DNA of 64,000 nt from Azospirillum agricola (GCF_017876095.1 NZ_JAGINM010000009.1:124001-188000), one strand, 5' to 3'. Counted from the first letter of the stretch, positions 42,135 through 51,718 are shown. Numbers and translations: made by a program. Notes: a model not told the origin generated them from the letters alone.

Positions 42135-43685
42135 ATGGAAGCCCCCTTGCGCCGTCTTGTTCCGGCCTTGCTGCCCGCTTTCGTCGTGCCGCTGCTCGGC
42201 GGCTGCCTGGCCTCCACGCCGCCGTCGCGGCCGCCGCTGGCGCCGCCCGTCGCCGCCGGAACCACCGAGCCGCTGCGCTTCGCCGAGCTGTCGATCGGCT
42301 CGATGCGGCGCGGGACCGAGATCGGCCGCTATGTCTGGGGCATCGACTGCGCGCCGCCCTACGACACCGTGTATTGGACCAGCGGCGCCAACATGCGGCG
42401 CGGCTCGACCTTCGACGAGCGCTTCGACGAGGTGATGGCCGCCGCCGGCTTCGACGTGGTCGGGCGGCAGGGGGGACCGGACGCGCCCGGCGTCACCCGC
42501 AACCGGGCGCGCTTCACCGTGCAGGGCGACCTGCGCGACGTCCGGCTGGAGCTGTGCCACCGCTCCAACTGGCTGACCGGGGCCGACAAGGGCAGCTCGG
42601 GCAGCGGCAGCGCGCGCGTGGATTGGACCGTCTACGACGCGCGCAGCGGCCGTCTGGTCCACCGTGTCTCCACCACCGGCACCAGCCGGCAGGATGGCGG
42701 CGTTCCCCAGGGCGACACGCTGCTGGTCGAGGAGGCCTTCGCGGCGGCGGCGGAACGTCTGGCGGCCGACAGCGGCTTCCGGGCGGTGCTGACGCGCGGC
42801 GGGCCGCCGGCCGGCGGCCGTTCACCCGTCCCCGGCGGCGCGTCGGCGGCGGGGTCGGCGGCGGGGTCGGCGGCGGGGCTTCCACCGCTGGACGCGCCGC
42901 GCATCGACACGGCCCTGATCATTCGGACACCGGCGGCCGATGGCGATGGGGCGGAGGATCCGACCGCCCGTGCCGGCGCCGCCCAGGTGCGGGCGGGGGA
43001 GGGCCATGGGCTGGTCATCGGCGAGGCGCCGGGCGAGACCGGCCGGGATTCCCTGCTGCTGGTGCCCGGCGTCGGCCCCGACGACGGCGTCACCGTGCGG
43101 CCGGCGCGCGGCGTCACCCTGGACGGCCGGGTCGAGGGGCGCGACGCCGCCAGCGGGCTGGCGCTGGTCCGGGTTCCGGCCCGGCTGACGGCGGTTCCCG
43201 TGCGGAGCGGGGCGGTCGAGGTCGGCGAGCGGATCAGCGTGGCGATGCGGCGGGGCGAGGTCTCCGCGGCCGGCATCGTCGGCGCCGTCCGTCCGGATCC
43301 GGCGCGCGGGATCGCGGTGATCCAGGCGGATCTGGGCTCGGTCGCCCTGTTCGGCGCGCCGGTCGCGGCCGGCGACCCGCTGATCGACGAGGCCGGGGCG
43401 GTGGTCGGGGTGGCGCTCGGCCCGCAGGCGATGTCGGCGGCGACGCCGCCGGGGCTGGTCGCCTTCCTGCCGGTCGGGCCGCTGCTGGCCCGGATGGGGG
43501 CGGATCTGCTTGACGCAAGTCCGGCGCCCCTGCGCCGGTCCCGAACGGCGGCGGAGTTGCGTCAACCGGACAGGGACGGGCGGGGAAGCCGGTTGCGTCG
43601 GGCCGGGCGTGACGGGGCGTTCGACGAAGAGCCTGACGGCGAAGGTGACGGGGAACTTGACGAGGCGGGCGACCCTCCCACATAG
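42135..43685 (+). CDS. Lipoprotein with degenerate trypsin-like (HtrA-type) domain
   Basis: Protein of 516 residues. An N-terminal signal ends in the lipobox LLGGC (Cys24). Residues about 45-225 have a lipoprotein-like domain (WGIDCAPPYDTVYW, LELCHRSNWL). A low-complexity SAAG repeat (42843-42878) separates a C-terminal domain (about 285-455) that follows the two-barrel protease pattern GLVIGEA... SGLALVRV ... AVVGVALG. The catalytic Asp is a Gly, and no GxSGGP serine loop is present (AAGDPLIDEAGAVVGV). It is likely non-catalytic. The tail is charged and acidic. Family not recognised; between hisB and hslV. Confidence 0.65.
   Translation: MEAPLRRLVPALLPAFVVPLLGGCLASTPPSRPPLAPPVAAGTTEPLRFAELSIGSMRRGTEIGRYVWGIDCAPPYDTVYWTSGANMRRGSTFDERFDEVMAAAGFDVVGRQGGPDAPGVTRNRARFTVQGDLRDVRLELCHRSNWLTGADKGSSGSGSARVDWTVYDARSGRLVHRVSTTGTSRQDGGVPQGDTLLVEEAFAAAAERLAADSGFRAVLTRGGPPAGGRSPVPGGASAAGSAAGSAAGLPPLDAPRIDTALIIRTPAADGDGAEDPTARAGAAQVRAGEGHGLVIGEAPGETGRDSLLLVPGVGPDDGVTVRPARGVTLDGRVEGRDAASGLALVRVPARLTAVPVRSGAVEVGERISVAMRRGEVSAAGIVGAVRPDPARGIAVIQADLGSVALFGAPVAAGDPLIDEAGAVVGVALGPQAMSAATPPGLVAFLPVGPLLARMGADLLDASPAPLRRSRTAAELRQPDRDGRGSRLRRAGRDGAFDEEPDGEGDGELDEAGDPPT
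42843..42878 (+). repeat. Three 12-bp repeats encoding SAAG
   Basis: TCGGCGGCGGGG occurs three times in tandem in the lipoprotein gene, giving a Ser-Ala-Ala-Gly linker between its two domains. Confidence 0.85.
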
Positions 43686-43784
43686 ACCGGATGCCGGGCG
43701 CGCATCATCCTGAACGGGCGGAAACGGTTCCGGTTCTGGGACCGGATCCGGGCGCGGCCCATCCTTTTCACATCATGGTTGCGT

Positions 43785-44348
43785 ATGACCTTCTCAGCTT
43801 CCAACCCCCATGACCCGATCCAGTGGCACGGCACGACCATCCTGTCGGTGCGCAAGAACGGGCAGGTGGTCATTGCCGGCGACGGGCAGGTGTCGGTCGG
43901 CCCGACGGTGATGAAGTCGAACGCCCGCAAGGTGCGCTGGCTGGCCGGCGGCACGGTGATGGCCGGTTTCGCCGGCGCCACCGCCGACGCGCTGACCCTG
44001 TTCGAGCGGCTGGAGGGCAAGCTGGAGCAGCATCCCGGCCAGCTCACCCGCGCCTGCGTGGAGATGGCGAAGGACTGGCGGACCGACCGCTATCTGCGCC
44101 GGCTGGAGGCGATGATGGCGGTGGCGGACAAGAGCGTGAGTCTCGTGCTGACCGGCAATGGCGACGTGCTGGAGCCGGAGGACGGGCTGATCGGCATCGG
44201 GTCGGGCGGATCCTACGCCCTGTCGGCGGCGCGCGCGCTGATCGACATCGACGGCATGGACGCCGAGGCGGTGGCCCGCAAGGCGATGAGGATCGCCGCC
44301 GGCATCTGCGTCTACACCAACGAAAACGTCACGCTCGAAAAGCTCTGA
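43785..44348 (+). CDS. hslV: ATP-dependent protease proteolytic subunit HslV
   Basis: Proteasome-like threonine peptidase of 187 residues forming two hexameric rings capped by HslU. Catalytic Thr follows the propeptide at [12 protein letters not shown] (T17); [10 protein letters not shown] is also conserved. ATG 43785 is chosen; a TTG two codons earlier gives an unlikely extension. Precedes hslU by 14 bp, as in most bacteria. Confidence 0.95.
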   Translation: MTFSASNPHDPIQWHGTTILSVRKNGQVVIAGDGQVSVGPTVMKSNARKVRWLAGGTVMAGFAGATADALTLFERLEGKLEQHPGQLTRACVEMAKDWRTDRYLRRLEAMMAVADKSVSLVLTGNGDVLEPEDGLIGIGSGGSYALSAARALIDIDGMDAEAVARKAMRIAAGICVYTNENVTLEKL

Positions 44349-44362
44349 CCGGGAACCCCGCC

Positions 44363-45679
44363 ATGACCGCCTCCTTCACCCCCCGCGAGATCGTTTCGGA
44401 GCTCGACCGCTACATCGTCGGCCAGAACGACGCCAAGCGCGCCGTCGCCATCGCGCTGCGCAACCGCTGGCGCCGCCAGCAGCTGCCCGAGGCGCTGCGC
44501 GAGGAGGTCCTGCCCAAGAACATCCTGATGATCGGCCCGACCGGCGTCGGCAAGACCGAGATCGCCCGCCGCCTCGCCAAGCTGGCCCAGGCGCCCTTCC
44601 TGAAGGTCGAGGCGACCAAGTTCACCGAGGTCGGCTATGTCGGCCGCGACGTCGAGCAGATCGTCCGCGACCTGGTGGAGGCCGCCATCGGCCTGACCCG
44701 CGAGCGCCTGCGCAAGGAGGTCGAATCCAAGGCCGAGCTGCGCGCCGAGGAGCGCGTGCTCGACGCCCTGTGCGGCGAGAGCGCCAGTGCCGACACCCGC
44801 GCCAAGTTCCGCAAGATGCTGCGCGAGGGCACGCTGAACGACAAGGAGATCGAGATCCAGGTCGCCGACACCGGCACCGCCGGGATGCCGACCTTCGACA
44901 TTCCCGGCATGCCGGGCGCCCAGATGGGCATGCTGAACCTGAACGACATGTTCGGCAAGATGATGGGCGGCCGCACCAAGACCCGCCGGCTGACCGTCGC
45001 CGAGAGCCACACCGTGCTGATGGCCGAGGAATCCGACAAGCTGCTCGACAACGAGAAGGTGGTGTCGGAGGCGATCCGCGCCGTCGAGCAGAACGGCATC
45101 GTCTTCCTCGACGAGATCGACAAGATCACCGCGCGGTCCGACGCGCGCGGCGGCGCCGACGTCAGCCGCGAGGGCGTGCAGCGCGACCTGCTGCCGCTGA
45201 TCGAGGGGACGACCGTCTCGACCAAGCATGGCGCGGTGAAGACCGACCACATCCTGTTCATCGCGTCCGGCGCCTTCCACGTCGCCAAGCCGTCCGACCT
45301 GCTGCCCGAGCTTCAGGGCCGCCTGCCGATCCGCGTCGAGCTGAAGGCGCTGACCCGCGACGACTTCAAGCGCATCCTGACCGAGCCGGAAGCCAGCCTG
45401 ATCCGCCAGTACCGCGAGCTGCTGGGGACGGAGGAGGTCGATCTGGTCTTCACCGACGACAGCATCGACGAGCTGGCCCTGCTGGCGACGGAGATCAACG
45501 CCTCGGTCGAGAACATCGGCGCGCGGCGCCTGCACACGGTGCTGGAGCGTCTGCTGGAGGAGATCAGCTTCGCCGCCAACGACCGGGCCGGCGAGACCGT
45601 CACCATCGACGCCGCCTACGTCCGCGAGCGGGTCGCCGGTCTGGCGAAGAACGCCGACCTGTCGAAGTTCATCCTGTAA
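44363..45679 (+). CDS. hslU: ATP-dependent protease ATPase subunit HslU
   Basis: AAA+ unfoldase of 438 residues. Walker [16 protein letters not shown], Walker [12 protein letters not shown], the I-domain between them, and the C-terminal NADLSKFIL which activates HslV. ATG 44363 is right for the family; the longer frame above it overlaps hslV in another frame and is not used. Confidence 0.97.
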   Translation: MTASFTPREIVSELDRYIVGQNDAKRAVAIALRNRWRRQQLPEALREEVLPKNILMIGPTGVGKTEIARRLAKLAQAPFLKVEATKFTEVGYVGRDVEQIVRDLVEAAIGLTRERLRKEVESKAELRAEERVLDALCGESASADTRAKFRKMLREGTLNDKEIEIQVADTGTAGMPTFDIPGMPGAQMGMLNLNDMFGKMMGGRTKTRRLTVAESHTVLMAEESDKLLDNEKVVSEAIRAVEQNGIVFLDEIDKITARSDARGGADVSREGVQRDLLPLIEGTTVSTKHGAVKTDHILFIASGAFHVAKPSDLLPELQGRLPIRVELKALTRDDFKRILTEPEASLIRQYRELLGTEEVDLVFTDDSIDELALLATEINASVENIGARRLHTVLERLLEEISFAANDRAGETVTIDAAYVRERVAGLAKNADLSKFIL

Positions 45680-45703
45680 GGCGGTTCCGTCCGCTCCCTT
45701 TCG

Positions 45704-45730
45704 TCATGCCCGTGCCGAGCACGGGCATGA
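45704..45730. terminator. Perfect palindrome after hslU
   Basis: TCATGCCCGTGC pairs with GCACGGGCATGA around a CGA loop, between convergent hslU and the PAS kinase gene. It may end transcription; no T-run. Sequence resembles the GTCATG/CCGGGCATGAC palindrome at 9828-9865, suggesting a dispersed repeat family. Confidence 0.6.
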
Positions 45731-45746
45731 TGGCGGAAGGGGGGTT

Positions 45747-46937
45747 CTACAGCGGCAGCAGGCGGGTCCTGGGAAGACGCATCGTCACCACCGTTCCGGC
45801 CCCGGCCTGGGAACGGATCGCCAGCGAGCCGCCGTGCCGTTCGGCCAGGGAGCGGGCGATGCTGAGGCCGAGGCCGATCCCCTCGTAAGCGCGGTCCAGA
45901 CCGCACTCGCCCTGGACGAAGGGCTGGAACACCCGTTCCATCAGCTCGTCGCCGATGCCGCAGCCGGTGTCGCGCACCTCGATCAGCAGGTCGCCCTCCG
46001 CGTCCAACCCGGCGCTGACCCCGACCATGCCGTTCTCCGGCGTGAACTTCACCGCGTTCGACAGCAGATGCAGCAGGGCCTGCTTCAGCGCGCGCGGGTC
46101 GGCGGTGAGGGGCGGCAGTTCGCCGGGCGGCGTCATGGTCACGGTCAGCCGGCCGCGTTCCGCCCGCTTGGCGATCAGCCGCAGGCAGGAGGCGACCAGC
46201 TCGGCCGGGTCGACCAGCGTCTCCTCCAGCGCGCCGCACCCGGCCTCGATGGTGGCGATCTCCAGAAGATCGTTGATGTTGGCGAGCAGCAGTTCGCCCG
46301 AGTGCCGGATCTCCTCGACGCCTGCCAGGAGCAGCGGGTCATGGGAGCGGCCCTCCATCCGCTGGCGCAGCAGGTCGGCGAAGCCGAGGATGCCGGTCAG
46401 CGGGGTGCGCAGCTCGTGGCTCATGTTCGCCAGGAAGGCGGTCTTGGCGCGGTCCGCCAGCTCGATCGCGGTCTTGGCCTCGCGCAGCGCGCGTTCGGTC
46501 TCCTTGGCGGCGGAGATGTCGCGCAGCATGGCGACGAAGATCCGGTAGCCCGGCAGGTCGATGTCCGACAGGGTCAGCCAGAGCGGAATCTCCACCCCGT
46601 CGCGGCGGCGGCCCGTGACCTCGCGCCCGATGCCGACGACGTGCGCCTTGAGGGTGGACAGGTAGCGCGAGAGGTAGGCGCCGTGCGAGGCGCCGGCCGG
46701 CATCAGGCGGTCGATCGGCTGGCCGACCAGCGCGCCCGGCTCGTACCCCAGCAGCCGCTCGGCCGAGCGGTTGGCCGACAGGATGGTGCCGGTGGCGTCG
46801 GCGGTCAGGATCGCGTCCACCGCCTGTTCGACGATGGCGCGGTTGCGCGCCTCGCTGCGGCGAAGCGCCTCCTCCGCCGATATCGTCCGTGCCGGCGGGG
46901 CGGGTGGAGGAATGGATGAAGGAATGCGGTCGGTCAT
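45747..46937 (-). CDS. PAS-domain sensor histidine kinase (soluble)
   Basis: Histidine kinase of 396 residues from ATG 46937 (410 from ATG 46979). No membrane helix. PAS domain about 35-150 (AVDAILTADATGTILSANRSAERLLGY), HisKA box FLANMSHELRTPLTGILGF with phospho-accepting His, HATPase with LLHLLSNAVKF, DTGCGIGDE and YEGIGLGLSIAR. No receiver domain; its response regulator is not adjacent. Signal unknown. The shorter start has GGGACG upstream. Confidence 0.88.
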   Translation of the reverse strand: MTDRIPSSIPPPAPPARTISAEEALRRSEARNRAIVEQAVDAILTADATGTILSANRSAERLLGYEPGALVGQPIDRLMPAGASHGAYLSRYLSTLKAHVVGIGREVTGRRRDGVEIPLWLTLSDIDLPGYRIFVAMLRDISAAKETERALREAKTAIELADRAKTAFLANMSHELRTPLTGILGFADLLRQRMEGRSHDPLLLAGVEEIRHSGELLLANINDLLEIATIEAGCGALEETLVDPAELVASCLRLIAKRAERGRLTVTMTPPGELPPLTADPRALKQALLHLLSNAVKFTPENGMVGVSAGLDAEGDLLIEVRDTGCGIGDELMERVFQPFVQGECGLDRAYEGIGLGLSIARSLAERHGGSLAIRSQAGAGTVVTMRLPRTRLLPL

Positions 46938-47058
46938 GTCGCGGTCGTCCCGGCGCTGTGCCTGCCTTACGAAAGACATAGCTCCGTAGAACGGGAATTT
47001 CGACTCTCAACAATGCCGCAGGCGGGCAGAATACCGGCGGTCGGCCACCCGGATCCGG

Positions 47059-47457
47059 TCAGCGCCGCCGCGCCGCGCCGCGGCGGCGGCCGCCCTTCTG
47101 TGGCGGCACCGTGTCGAGAATGGCGAGAAGCCGCTCGATCGCCGCGTCGTCGAGGTCGCCGATGCGTTCCGACAGTCGGTTGGCCAGCTCCGTCGCCCTG
47201 GCGCTGAGGCCGGAGGTGTCGACCGTCACGCGGGGATGCGACAGATCCGCCAGCCGTTCCAGATCCTCCGCCTCGTCCCAGATGATGCCGAAATAGGCGC
47301 AGATCTGGCGGACGAGCTGGGGCGAGGGCTGGCCGCGCTTGCCGTGCTCCAGCGCCGACAGGTAGGCGGAGGAGATGGACAGATCCGTCGCCATCTGCTT
47401 CAGCGTCACGCCCTTGGCGTCGCGCAGCGAACGGACCCGTTCGCCGAACGGGGTCAT
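47059..47457 (-). CDS. XRE-family transcriptional regulator
   Basis: Protein of 132 residues. Helix-turn-helix at about 5-60 (RSLRDAKGVTLKQMATDLSISSAYLSALEHGKRG), then a helical C-terminal part and a basic Arg/Gly tail. AGGA at nine bases upstream supports ATG 47457; a TTG at 47466 is possible. Co-oriented with the Smr-domain gene 24 bp upstream, a pairing often seen in alphaproteobacteria. Confidence 0.85.
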   Translation of the reverse strand: MTPFGERVRSLRDAKGVTLKQMATDLSISSAYLSALEHGKRGQPSPQLVRQICAYFGIIWDEAEDLERLADLSHPRVTVDTSGLSARATELANRLSERIGDLDDAAIERLLAILDTVPPQKGGRRRGAARRR

Positions 47458-47481
47458 CGAAGACAATCCTTGTTGAACCGC

Positions 47482-48054
47482 TCAGTCCTTACGGTCGCGG
47501 CGGCGCTTGATCAAGACATAGAGCGCGCCGTCGCCGCCGTCCCTGGGCTGCGCCGGCTGGATGGCCAGCACCATCGGGCGCAGCGCCGGGTCGCCGAGCC
47601 AGCGGGGCGCCGCCTGCCGCAGCACGCCGGCCCCGCCGGTGAAGCTGCCCTTGCCGGTGATGACCAGCACGCAGCGCCGGCCCTCGTTCCAGGCGCGGTG
47701 GACGAAGGAGGCGAGCGCGGTGTGCGCCTGGGCCTGGGTCATGCCGTGCAGGTCGATCCGCCCCTCGATCTCCAGCTCGCCACGGCGGAAGCGGTCGCCG
47801 GTGCGGCGGTCGATGTTGGCGGTCGATCCGGGGGTCAGCGGCGGCAGCGGCGCGCGCGACGGCCGGTCGGAGGCCTTGTGCTGTCTGGCCGTCGGCGGCG
47901 GGGCGAGGCTGGTCGCCACCGGCTCGTCATGGCCGGGGAAGGGGGGCGGATCCGGTTCGGGCCCGACCGTCCGGCCCGGCATCGGCTCCGCGTCGCGCAT
48001 GGCGATCCGCCACAGGCGCCGCTCGTCGGGCGTGGGCAGGCGGCGGCGGGTCAT
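47482..48054 (-). CDS. Smr/MutS2-type domain protein
   Basis: Protein of 190 residues. A Pro-rich, probably disordered N-terminal half (with a CGGATCCG octamer) leads to a C-terminal Smr domain: IDLHGMTQAQAHTALASF and VLVITGKGSFTGGAGVLR. Stand-alone Smr domains are nucleases or RNA-binding proteins; specific role here unknown. Directly upstream of the XRE gene. Confidence 0.88.
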   Translation of the reverse strand: MTRRRLPTPDERRLWRIAMRDAEPMPGRTVGPEPDPPPFPGHDEPVATSLAPPPTARQHKASDRPSRAPLPPLTPGSTANIDRRTGDRFRRGELEIEGRIDLHGMTQAQAHTALASFVHRAWNEGRRCVLVITGKGSFTGGAGVLRQAAPRWLGDPALRPMVLAIQPAQPRDGGDGALYVLIKRRRDRKD

Positions 48055-48178
48055 CGGCGCGGAACCTTCTTCGGGCTGGAGCGGCGGGAACGGAAAAACG
48101 GGACCGGGCCGGATAAATCCCGGCGCGGCCCCTGTGTCAATGTGTGTTGCCGCAGCGCGAGGAAAAAGAGCGCCGGCC

Positions 48179-48724
48179 TTACGGTTCCCTGCCCAGCGGG
48201 TACGCGCGCAGCGCCTCGTAGACCGAGCCGCCGTTGCCGAGATGGCTGCGGTAGAGCGTCAGGTGGTCGACCGCCATTGGTCCGGCGCGGAACAGGCCGC
48301 GCTCGCCCAGGAAGCGGGCGACGCGGTCCTGCGGCGGGTCCTTCAGCCGGGCCAGGGTGACGTGGGGGCTGAACTTGCGCTCCTCCGCCGGCAGGCCGCA
48401 GCGGACCAGGGCGGATTCCACCTTGGCCTGGAGATGGTTGAGCGCCTCGTTGCGCTCCACCCCGGCCCATAGGACGCGGGCGCGCCGGCCGCTGCCGAAC
48501 ACGCCGACCCCGTCCAGCGTCAGGGCGAAGGGCGGGGCGCGCACCCCGGCCAGGGCCTCGTCGATGTCGAAAGCCTGGTCCTCCGGCACCTCGCCGATGA
48601 AGCGCAGGGTGAGGTGCAGGCTGGCCGGATCCATCCAGCGCGCCCCCGGCACCCCGCCGGACAGGCCGGCGAGGCGCTGGCGGATCTCCTCCGTGACGTC
48701 GAGGGCGACGAACAGACGGATCAT
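48179..48724 (-). CDS. thpR: RNA 2',3'-cyclic phosphodiesterase ThpR (LigT family)
   Basis: 2H phosphoesterase of 181 residues. Two HxTL motifs, HLTLRFIG and HVTLARLKD, are present and properly spaced. MIRLFVALDV is a typical N-terminus; AAGGAT lies six bases upstream. Acts on 2',3'-cyclic phosphate ends of RNA. Confidence 0.93.
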   Translation of the reverse strand: MIRLFVALDVTEEIRQRLAGLSGGVPGARWMDPASLHLTLRFIGEVPEDQAFDIDEALAGVRAPPFALTLDGVGVFGSGRRARVLWAGVERNEALNHLQAKVESALVRCGLPAEERKFSPHVTLARLKDPPQDRVARFLGERGLFRAGPMAVDHLTLYRSHLGNGGSVYEALRAYPLGREP

Positions 48725-48761
48725 GGGCGCATCCTTGGGAGTGAGGCTGTGGAAGAGGCGA

Positions 48762-49805
48762 TCAGGGGCAGGGATCGGGCAGGCGTTCGTGGACCGCGTC
48801 GATCTCCGCCAGAACCTCGTCGGACAGGGTGACGTCGATGGAGCCGATGTTGGAGAGCAGCGTCTCCATCGTCGTGGCGCCGATCAGCGCGGAGGCGACG
48901 AAGGGCTGGCGCAGGGTGAAGGCGATGGCCATCTGGGTCGGCGACAGGCCGTGGCGCCGGGCGATGTCGAGATAGGCCCCGGTCGCGGCGTCGGCGTTGA
49001 CGGTGGCGTAGCGCGACGGACGGTGGTCGATGGCGCGGCGCGAGCCGGGCGGCACGGCGCCGTTCAGGTACTTGCCGCTCAGCGTGCCGGCGGCGAGCGG
49101 CGCGTAGGCGAGCAGCCCGACATCCTCGCGCAGCGACACCTCCGACAGCCCCTGCTCGAAGGTCCGGTTCAGCAGGTTGTAGGCGTTCTGGACGCTGGCG
49201 ACGCGCGGCAGGCCGGCGACCTCGGCGGCGCGCAGGAAGCGCATGACGCCCCAGGGGGAATCGTTCGACAGGCCGACGTGGCGGATCTTGCCGGCGCTCA
49301 CCAGTTCGCCGAGCGCCGCCAGCGTCTCCTCGATCGGAACGTCGTCCTTCTCGGGCTTGTGGCTGTAGAGGCGGGCGCCGAAGCGGTTGGTCACGCGGTC
49401 GGGCCAGTGGATCTGGTAGAGGTCGATGTAATCGGTCTTCAGCCGCGCCAGGCTGGCCTCGACCGCCGCGAACAGGTTGGCGCGGTCGAGCCGCGACTTC
49501 CCATCGCGGATCCAGCCGAAGCCGCCGGCCGGGGCGCCGATGATCTTGCTAGCGAGCACGATCTTGTCGCGGCCGCCGCGCGCCTGGAACCAGGAGCCGA
49601 TGATCTCCTCGGTCTTGCCGTAGCTGTCGGCGGTGGGCGGCACGGCGTACATCTCCGCCGTGTCGAAGAAATTGATGCCGCGGTCGACGGCGGCGTCCAT
49701 CTGGGCGTGGCCCTCGGCCTCGCTGTTCTGGCGGCCCCAGGTCATGGTGCCCAGGCCGATGGCGCTGACCGACAGGCCGGTGCGGCCAAGCGAACGATAC
49801 TGCAT
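48762..49805 (-). CDS. Aldo/keto reductase
   Basis: NADPH-dependent (beta/alpha)8 oxidoreductase of 347 residues, of the Tas-like/AKR family (similar to E. coli Tas/YghZ). GINFFDTAEMYAVPP holds the catalytic Asp/Tyr region; YIDLYQIHWPD and VGLSNDSPWGVMRF are conserved. AAGGA precedes ATG 49805. Substrate unknown. Codirectional with thpR and downstream of the FIST gene. Confidence 0.92.
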   Translation of the reverse strand: MQYRSLGRTGLSVSAIGLGTMTWGRQNSEAEGHAQMDAAVDRGINFFDTAEMYAVPPTADSYGKTEEIIGSWFQARGGRDKIVLASKIIGAPAGGFGWIRDGKSRLDRANLFAAVEASLARLKTDYIDLYQIHWPDRVTNRFGARLYSHKPEKDDVPIEETLAALGELVSAGKIRHVGLSNDSPWGVMRFLRAAEVAGLPRVASVQNAYNLLNRTFEQGLSEVSLREDVGLLAYAPLAAGTLSGKYLNGAVPPGSRRAIDHRPSRYATVNADAATGAYLDIARRHGLSPTQMAIAFTLRQPFVASALIGATTMETLLSNIGSIDVTLSDEVLAEIDAVHERLPDPCP

Positions 49806-49817
49806 CCGAAACGATCC

Positions 49818-50987
49818 TTACAGGAAAAGGGTCAGTACGCCTGTGTAACCATACAGGCGGTTGTGGGAAATTTCACCGGAGGCGAAGAAGCCGGTCAGCG
49901 GCACGTCGCCGAACGCCTCGCGGATCAGCGACAGCTCGGTGTTCGCCTCGCCGAACAGGCTGGGGCCGCGGGCGATGCAGCTGACATAGACCGCCCCCCT
50001 GGGCGTCGTCCTCACCCGCTTCCTCAGGCCGTCCAGCATCCGGCGCATGTCGGCGGCGGCGCTGGCGCGGTCGCGGCGGGTGAACAGGATGGGCTGGCCG
50101 GTCGTCACCCGCTCGGCGATCGACAGCCAGCCGGCGCGCGGGTCGATGGCGATCAGGTCGCGCACCAGATAATCCTGGGTGTCGGAGCCGGCGATCGGCA
50201 GTCCGGCGCAGATGGTGCCGGCCACTTGACGCAAGTCGGCGGCCAGCTCCGGCCCGATGTCCTCCTTGAACACGTCGAGCGCCGGGCGGCCGTCGATCTC
50301 CAGGATGACGTTGTCGTCGCTGGCGGTGACGCTGCGCTTCGGCCCGATCGGCAGGCAGCCCTGGGTGCGCGCGGTGGCCACATTGACCGAGGGGGCGAAC
50401 AGCACGCCGGACACACCGTTCTCGGCCACGGGGCCGCCGTCGAGCGGGTCGGTGAATTGCGGGAAGACGGTGCGCGACGCGCTGGTGCCGCCGACCAGGA
50501 AGGCGCTGGTCGTCTCCGACAGGCTGGCGACGAGGTCGGCGAGCTGCGGCGTGCGCGGGTCGGCGTGGACCAGCGCCAGCGAGGCGCCGTGCTTGTCGAG
50601 CCAGCCGCCGGCCGAACGGCGCAGCGGCTCCAGGTTGCCGTTCACCGCCGGGAACGGGCGGAAGCCGTCGGCGGGCAGGCGGGCGGCCATGACGGCGATG
50701 CCCGGCTCGTCGAAGATCACCTCGCCGTTGGCGCAGACGCCGATGCCGACCGTGCCGGTCCAGTCGCGGATGCCGGTGATGGCGCGCAACAGCGTGACGA
50801 TGCTGCCGGCGTGCTCGGCGAAGCCGTCGGTGACGTAGAGGAAGCCGAGGTTGCAGCCGGTCACCGGCCCCAGCCGGTCGAGGCAGGCCTTGGTCGTCGG
50901 TCCCCAGTCGGTGCCGGCGGCGCTGGCCGCGCGGAAGAAGACCTCTCCGGACGTCTCTTCGGACGTTGCGTGGGTGGCTGTGGTCAT
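49818..50987 (-). CDS. FIST-domain sensory protein
   Basis: Protein of 389 residues with N-terminal FIST (about 30-220) and C-terminal FIST_C (about 230-385) domains; GCNLGFLYVTDGFAEH and GVYVSCIARG-like segments, ending NRLYGYTGVLTLFL. FIST proteins are cytosolic, bind small ligands such as amino acids, and often pair with signalling domains; here the domain stands alone. Twelve bases upstream of the aldo/keto reductase, so probably co-transcribed. Confidence 0.85.
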   Translation of the reverse strand: MTTATHATSEETSGEVFFRAASAAGTDWGPTTKACLDRLGPVTGCNLGFLYVTDGFAEHAGSIVTLLRAITGIRDWTGTVGIGVCANGEVIFDEPGIAVMAARLPADGFRPFPAVNGNLEPLRRSAGGWLDKHGASLALVHADPRTPQLADLVASLSETTSAFLVGGTSASRTVFPQFTDPLDGGPVAENGVSGVLFAPSVNVATARTQGCLPIGPKRSVTASDDNVILEIDGRPALDVFKEDIGPELAADLRQVAGTICAGLPIAGSDTQDYLVRDLIAIDPRAGWLSIAERVTTGQPILFTRRDRASAAADMRRMLDGLRKRVRTTPRGAVYVSCIARGPSLFGEANTELSLIREAFGDVPLTGFFASGEISHNRLYGYTGVLTLFL

Positions 50988-50994
50988 GGCGGCC

Positions 50995-51705
50995 TCAGCC
51001 TCCGGTCTTGGGCAGGGAATCGAGCAGGCGGGTGACGTCGGGCAGGATGCGCTCGACGATGACCGCCACCCCCTGGGCGTTGGGGTGCAGCCCGTCGGCC
51101 TGGATCAGCGCCCGTTCGGTCGCCACCCCGTCGAGGAAGAAGGGGTAGAGCGGCACGCCGTGCGTCTTCGCCAGCTCCGGGTAGAGCGCGTTGAAGCGCT
51201 CGGTGTAGGGGCGGCCGAGGCTGGGCGACGCCAGCATGCCGGCCAGCAGGGTCGGGATCCTGCGCTCGTTCAGCCTGGTCAGGATGGCGTCGAGATTCGC
51301 CTTGGCGGCGGCGGGGTCGAGGCCGCGCAGCATGTCGTTGGCGCCCAGCTCGACCAGAGCCGCGTCGGGCTTGTCGGCGAGCGCCCAGTCGAGCCGCGCC
51401 AGCCCGCCGGCCGTGGTGTCGCCCGACACGCCGGCGTTGACGACGGTGACCGAATAGCCCTTGGCGGTCAGCGCCTTCTGGAGCTGGCTGGCGAAGCCCT
51501 GTGGCTCCGGCAGGCCGTAGCCGGCGGTCAGGCTGTCGCCGAGCGCCAGCAGCTTGACGGGAGCGGCGGCGGCCGAGGCGGGAGAGGTGGCCGGAAGGAT
51601 CGTCATCGACACCCCTGCGGCGAGCAGCATGGCGAAAGCCGCGTTGAGAAGGCCCGTGTTGAAAGCGCGGCGGGCCGTGCCATATGGCGAACGTCCGTTC
51701 CGCAT
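50995..51705 (-). CDS. tesA: SGNH/GDSL arylesterase (TesA-like)
   Basis: Periplasmic lysophospholipase/thioesterase of about 236 residues. A long signal sequence (about 1-49) with MLLAAGVSMTILP is followed by LLALGDSLTAGYG (catalytic Ser), GANDMLRGLD and DGLHPNAQG (catalytic Asp/His). ATG 51705 is chosen; ATG 51720 is possible but would coincide with the ATG of the divergent ybbA-like gene (they share a CATG). Seven bases from the FIST gene. Confidence 0.88.
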   Translation of the reverse strand: MRNGRSPYGTARRAFNTGLLNAAFAMLLAAGVSMTILPATSPASAAAAPVKLLALGDSLTAGYGLPEPQGFASQLQKALTAKGYSVTVVNAGVSGDTTAGGLARLDWALADKPDAALVELGANDMLRGLDPAAAKANLDAILTRLNERRIPTLLAGMLASPSLGRPYTERFNALYPELAKTHGVPLYPFFLDGVATERALIQADGLHPNAQGVAVIVERILPDVTRLLDSLPKTGG

Positions 51706-51718
51706 GATCGAGAGACGC

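Noticed and set aside
42135..43685. Active HtrA/DegP protease
   Set aside because: The serine loop GNSGGP and the catalytic Asp are absent, and no PDZ domain is seen.
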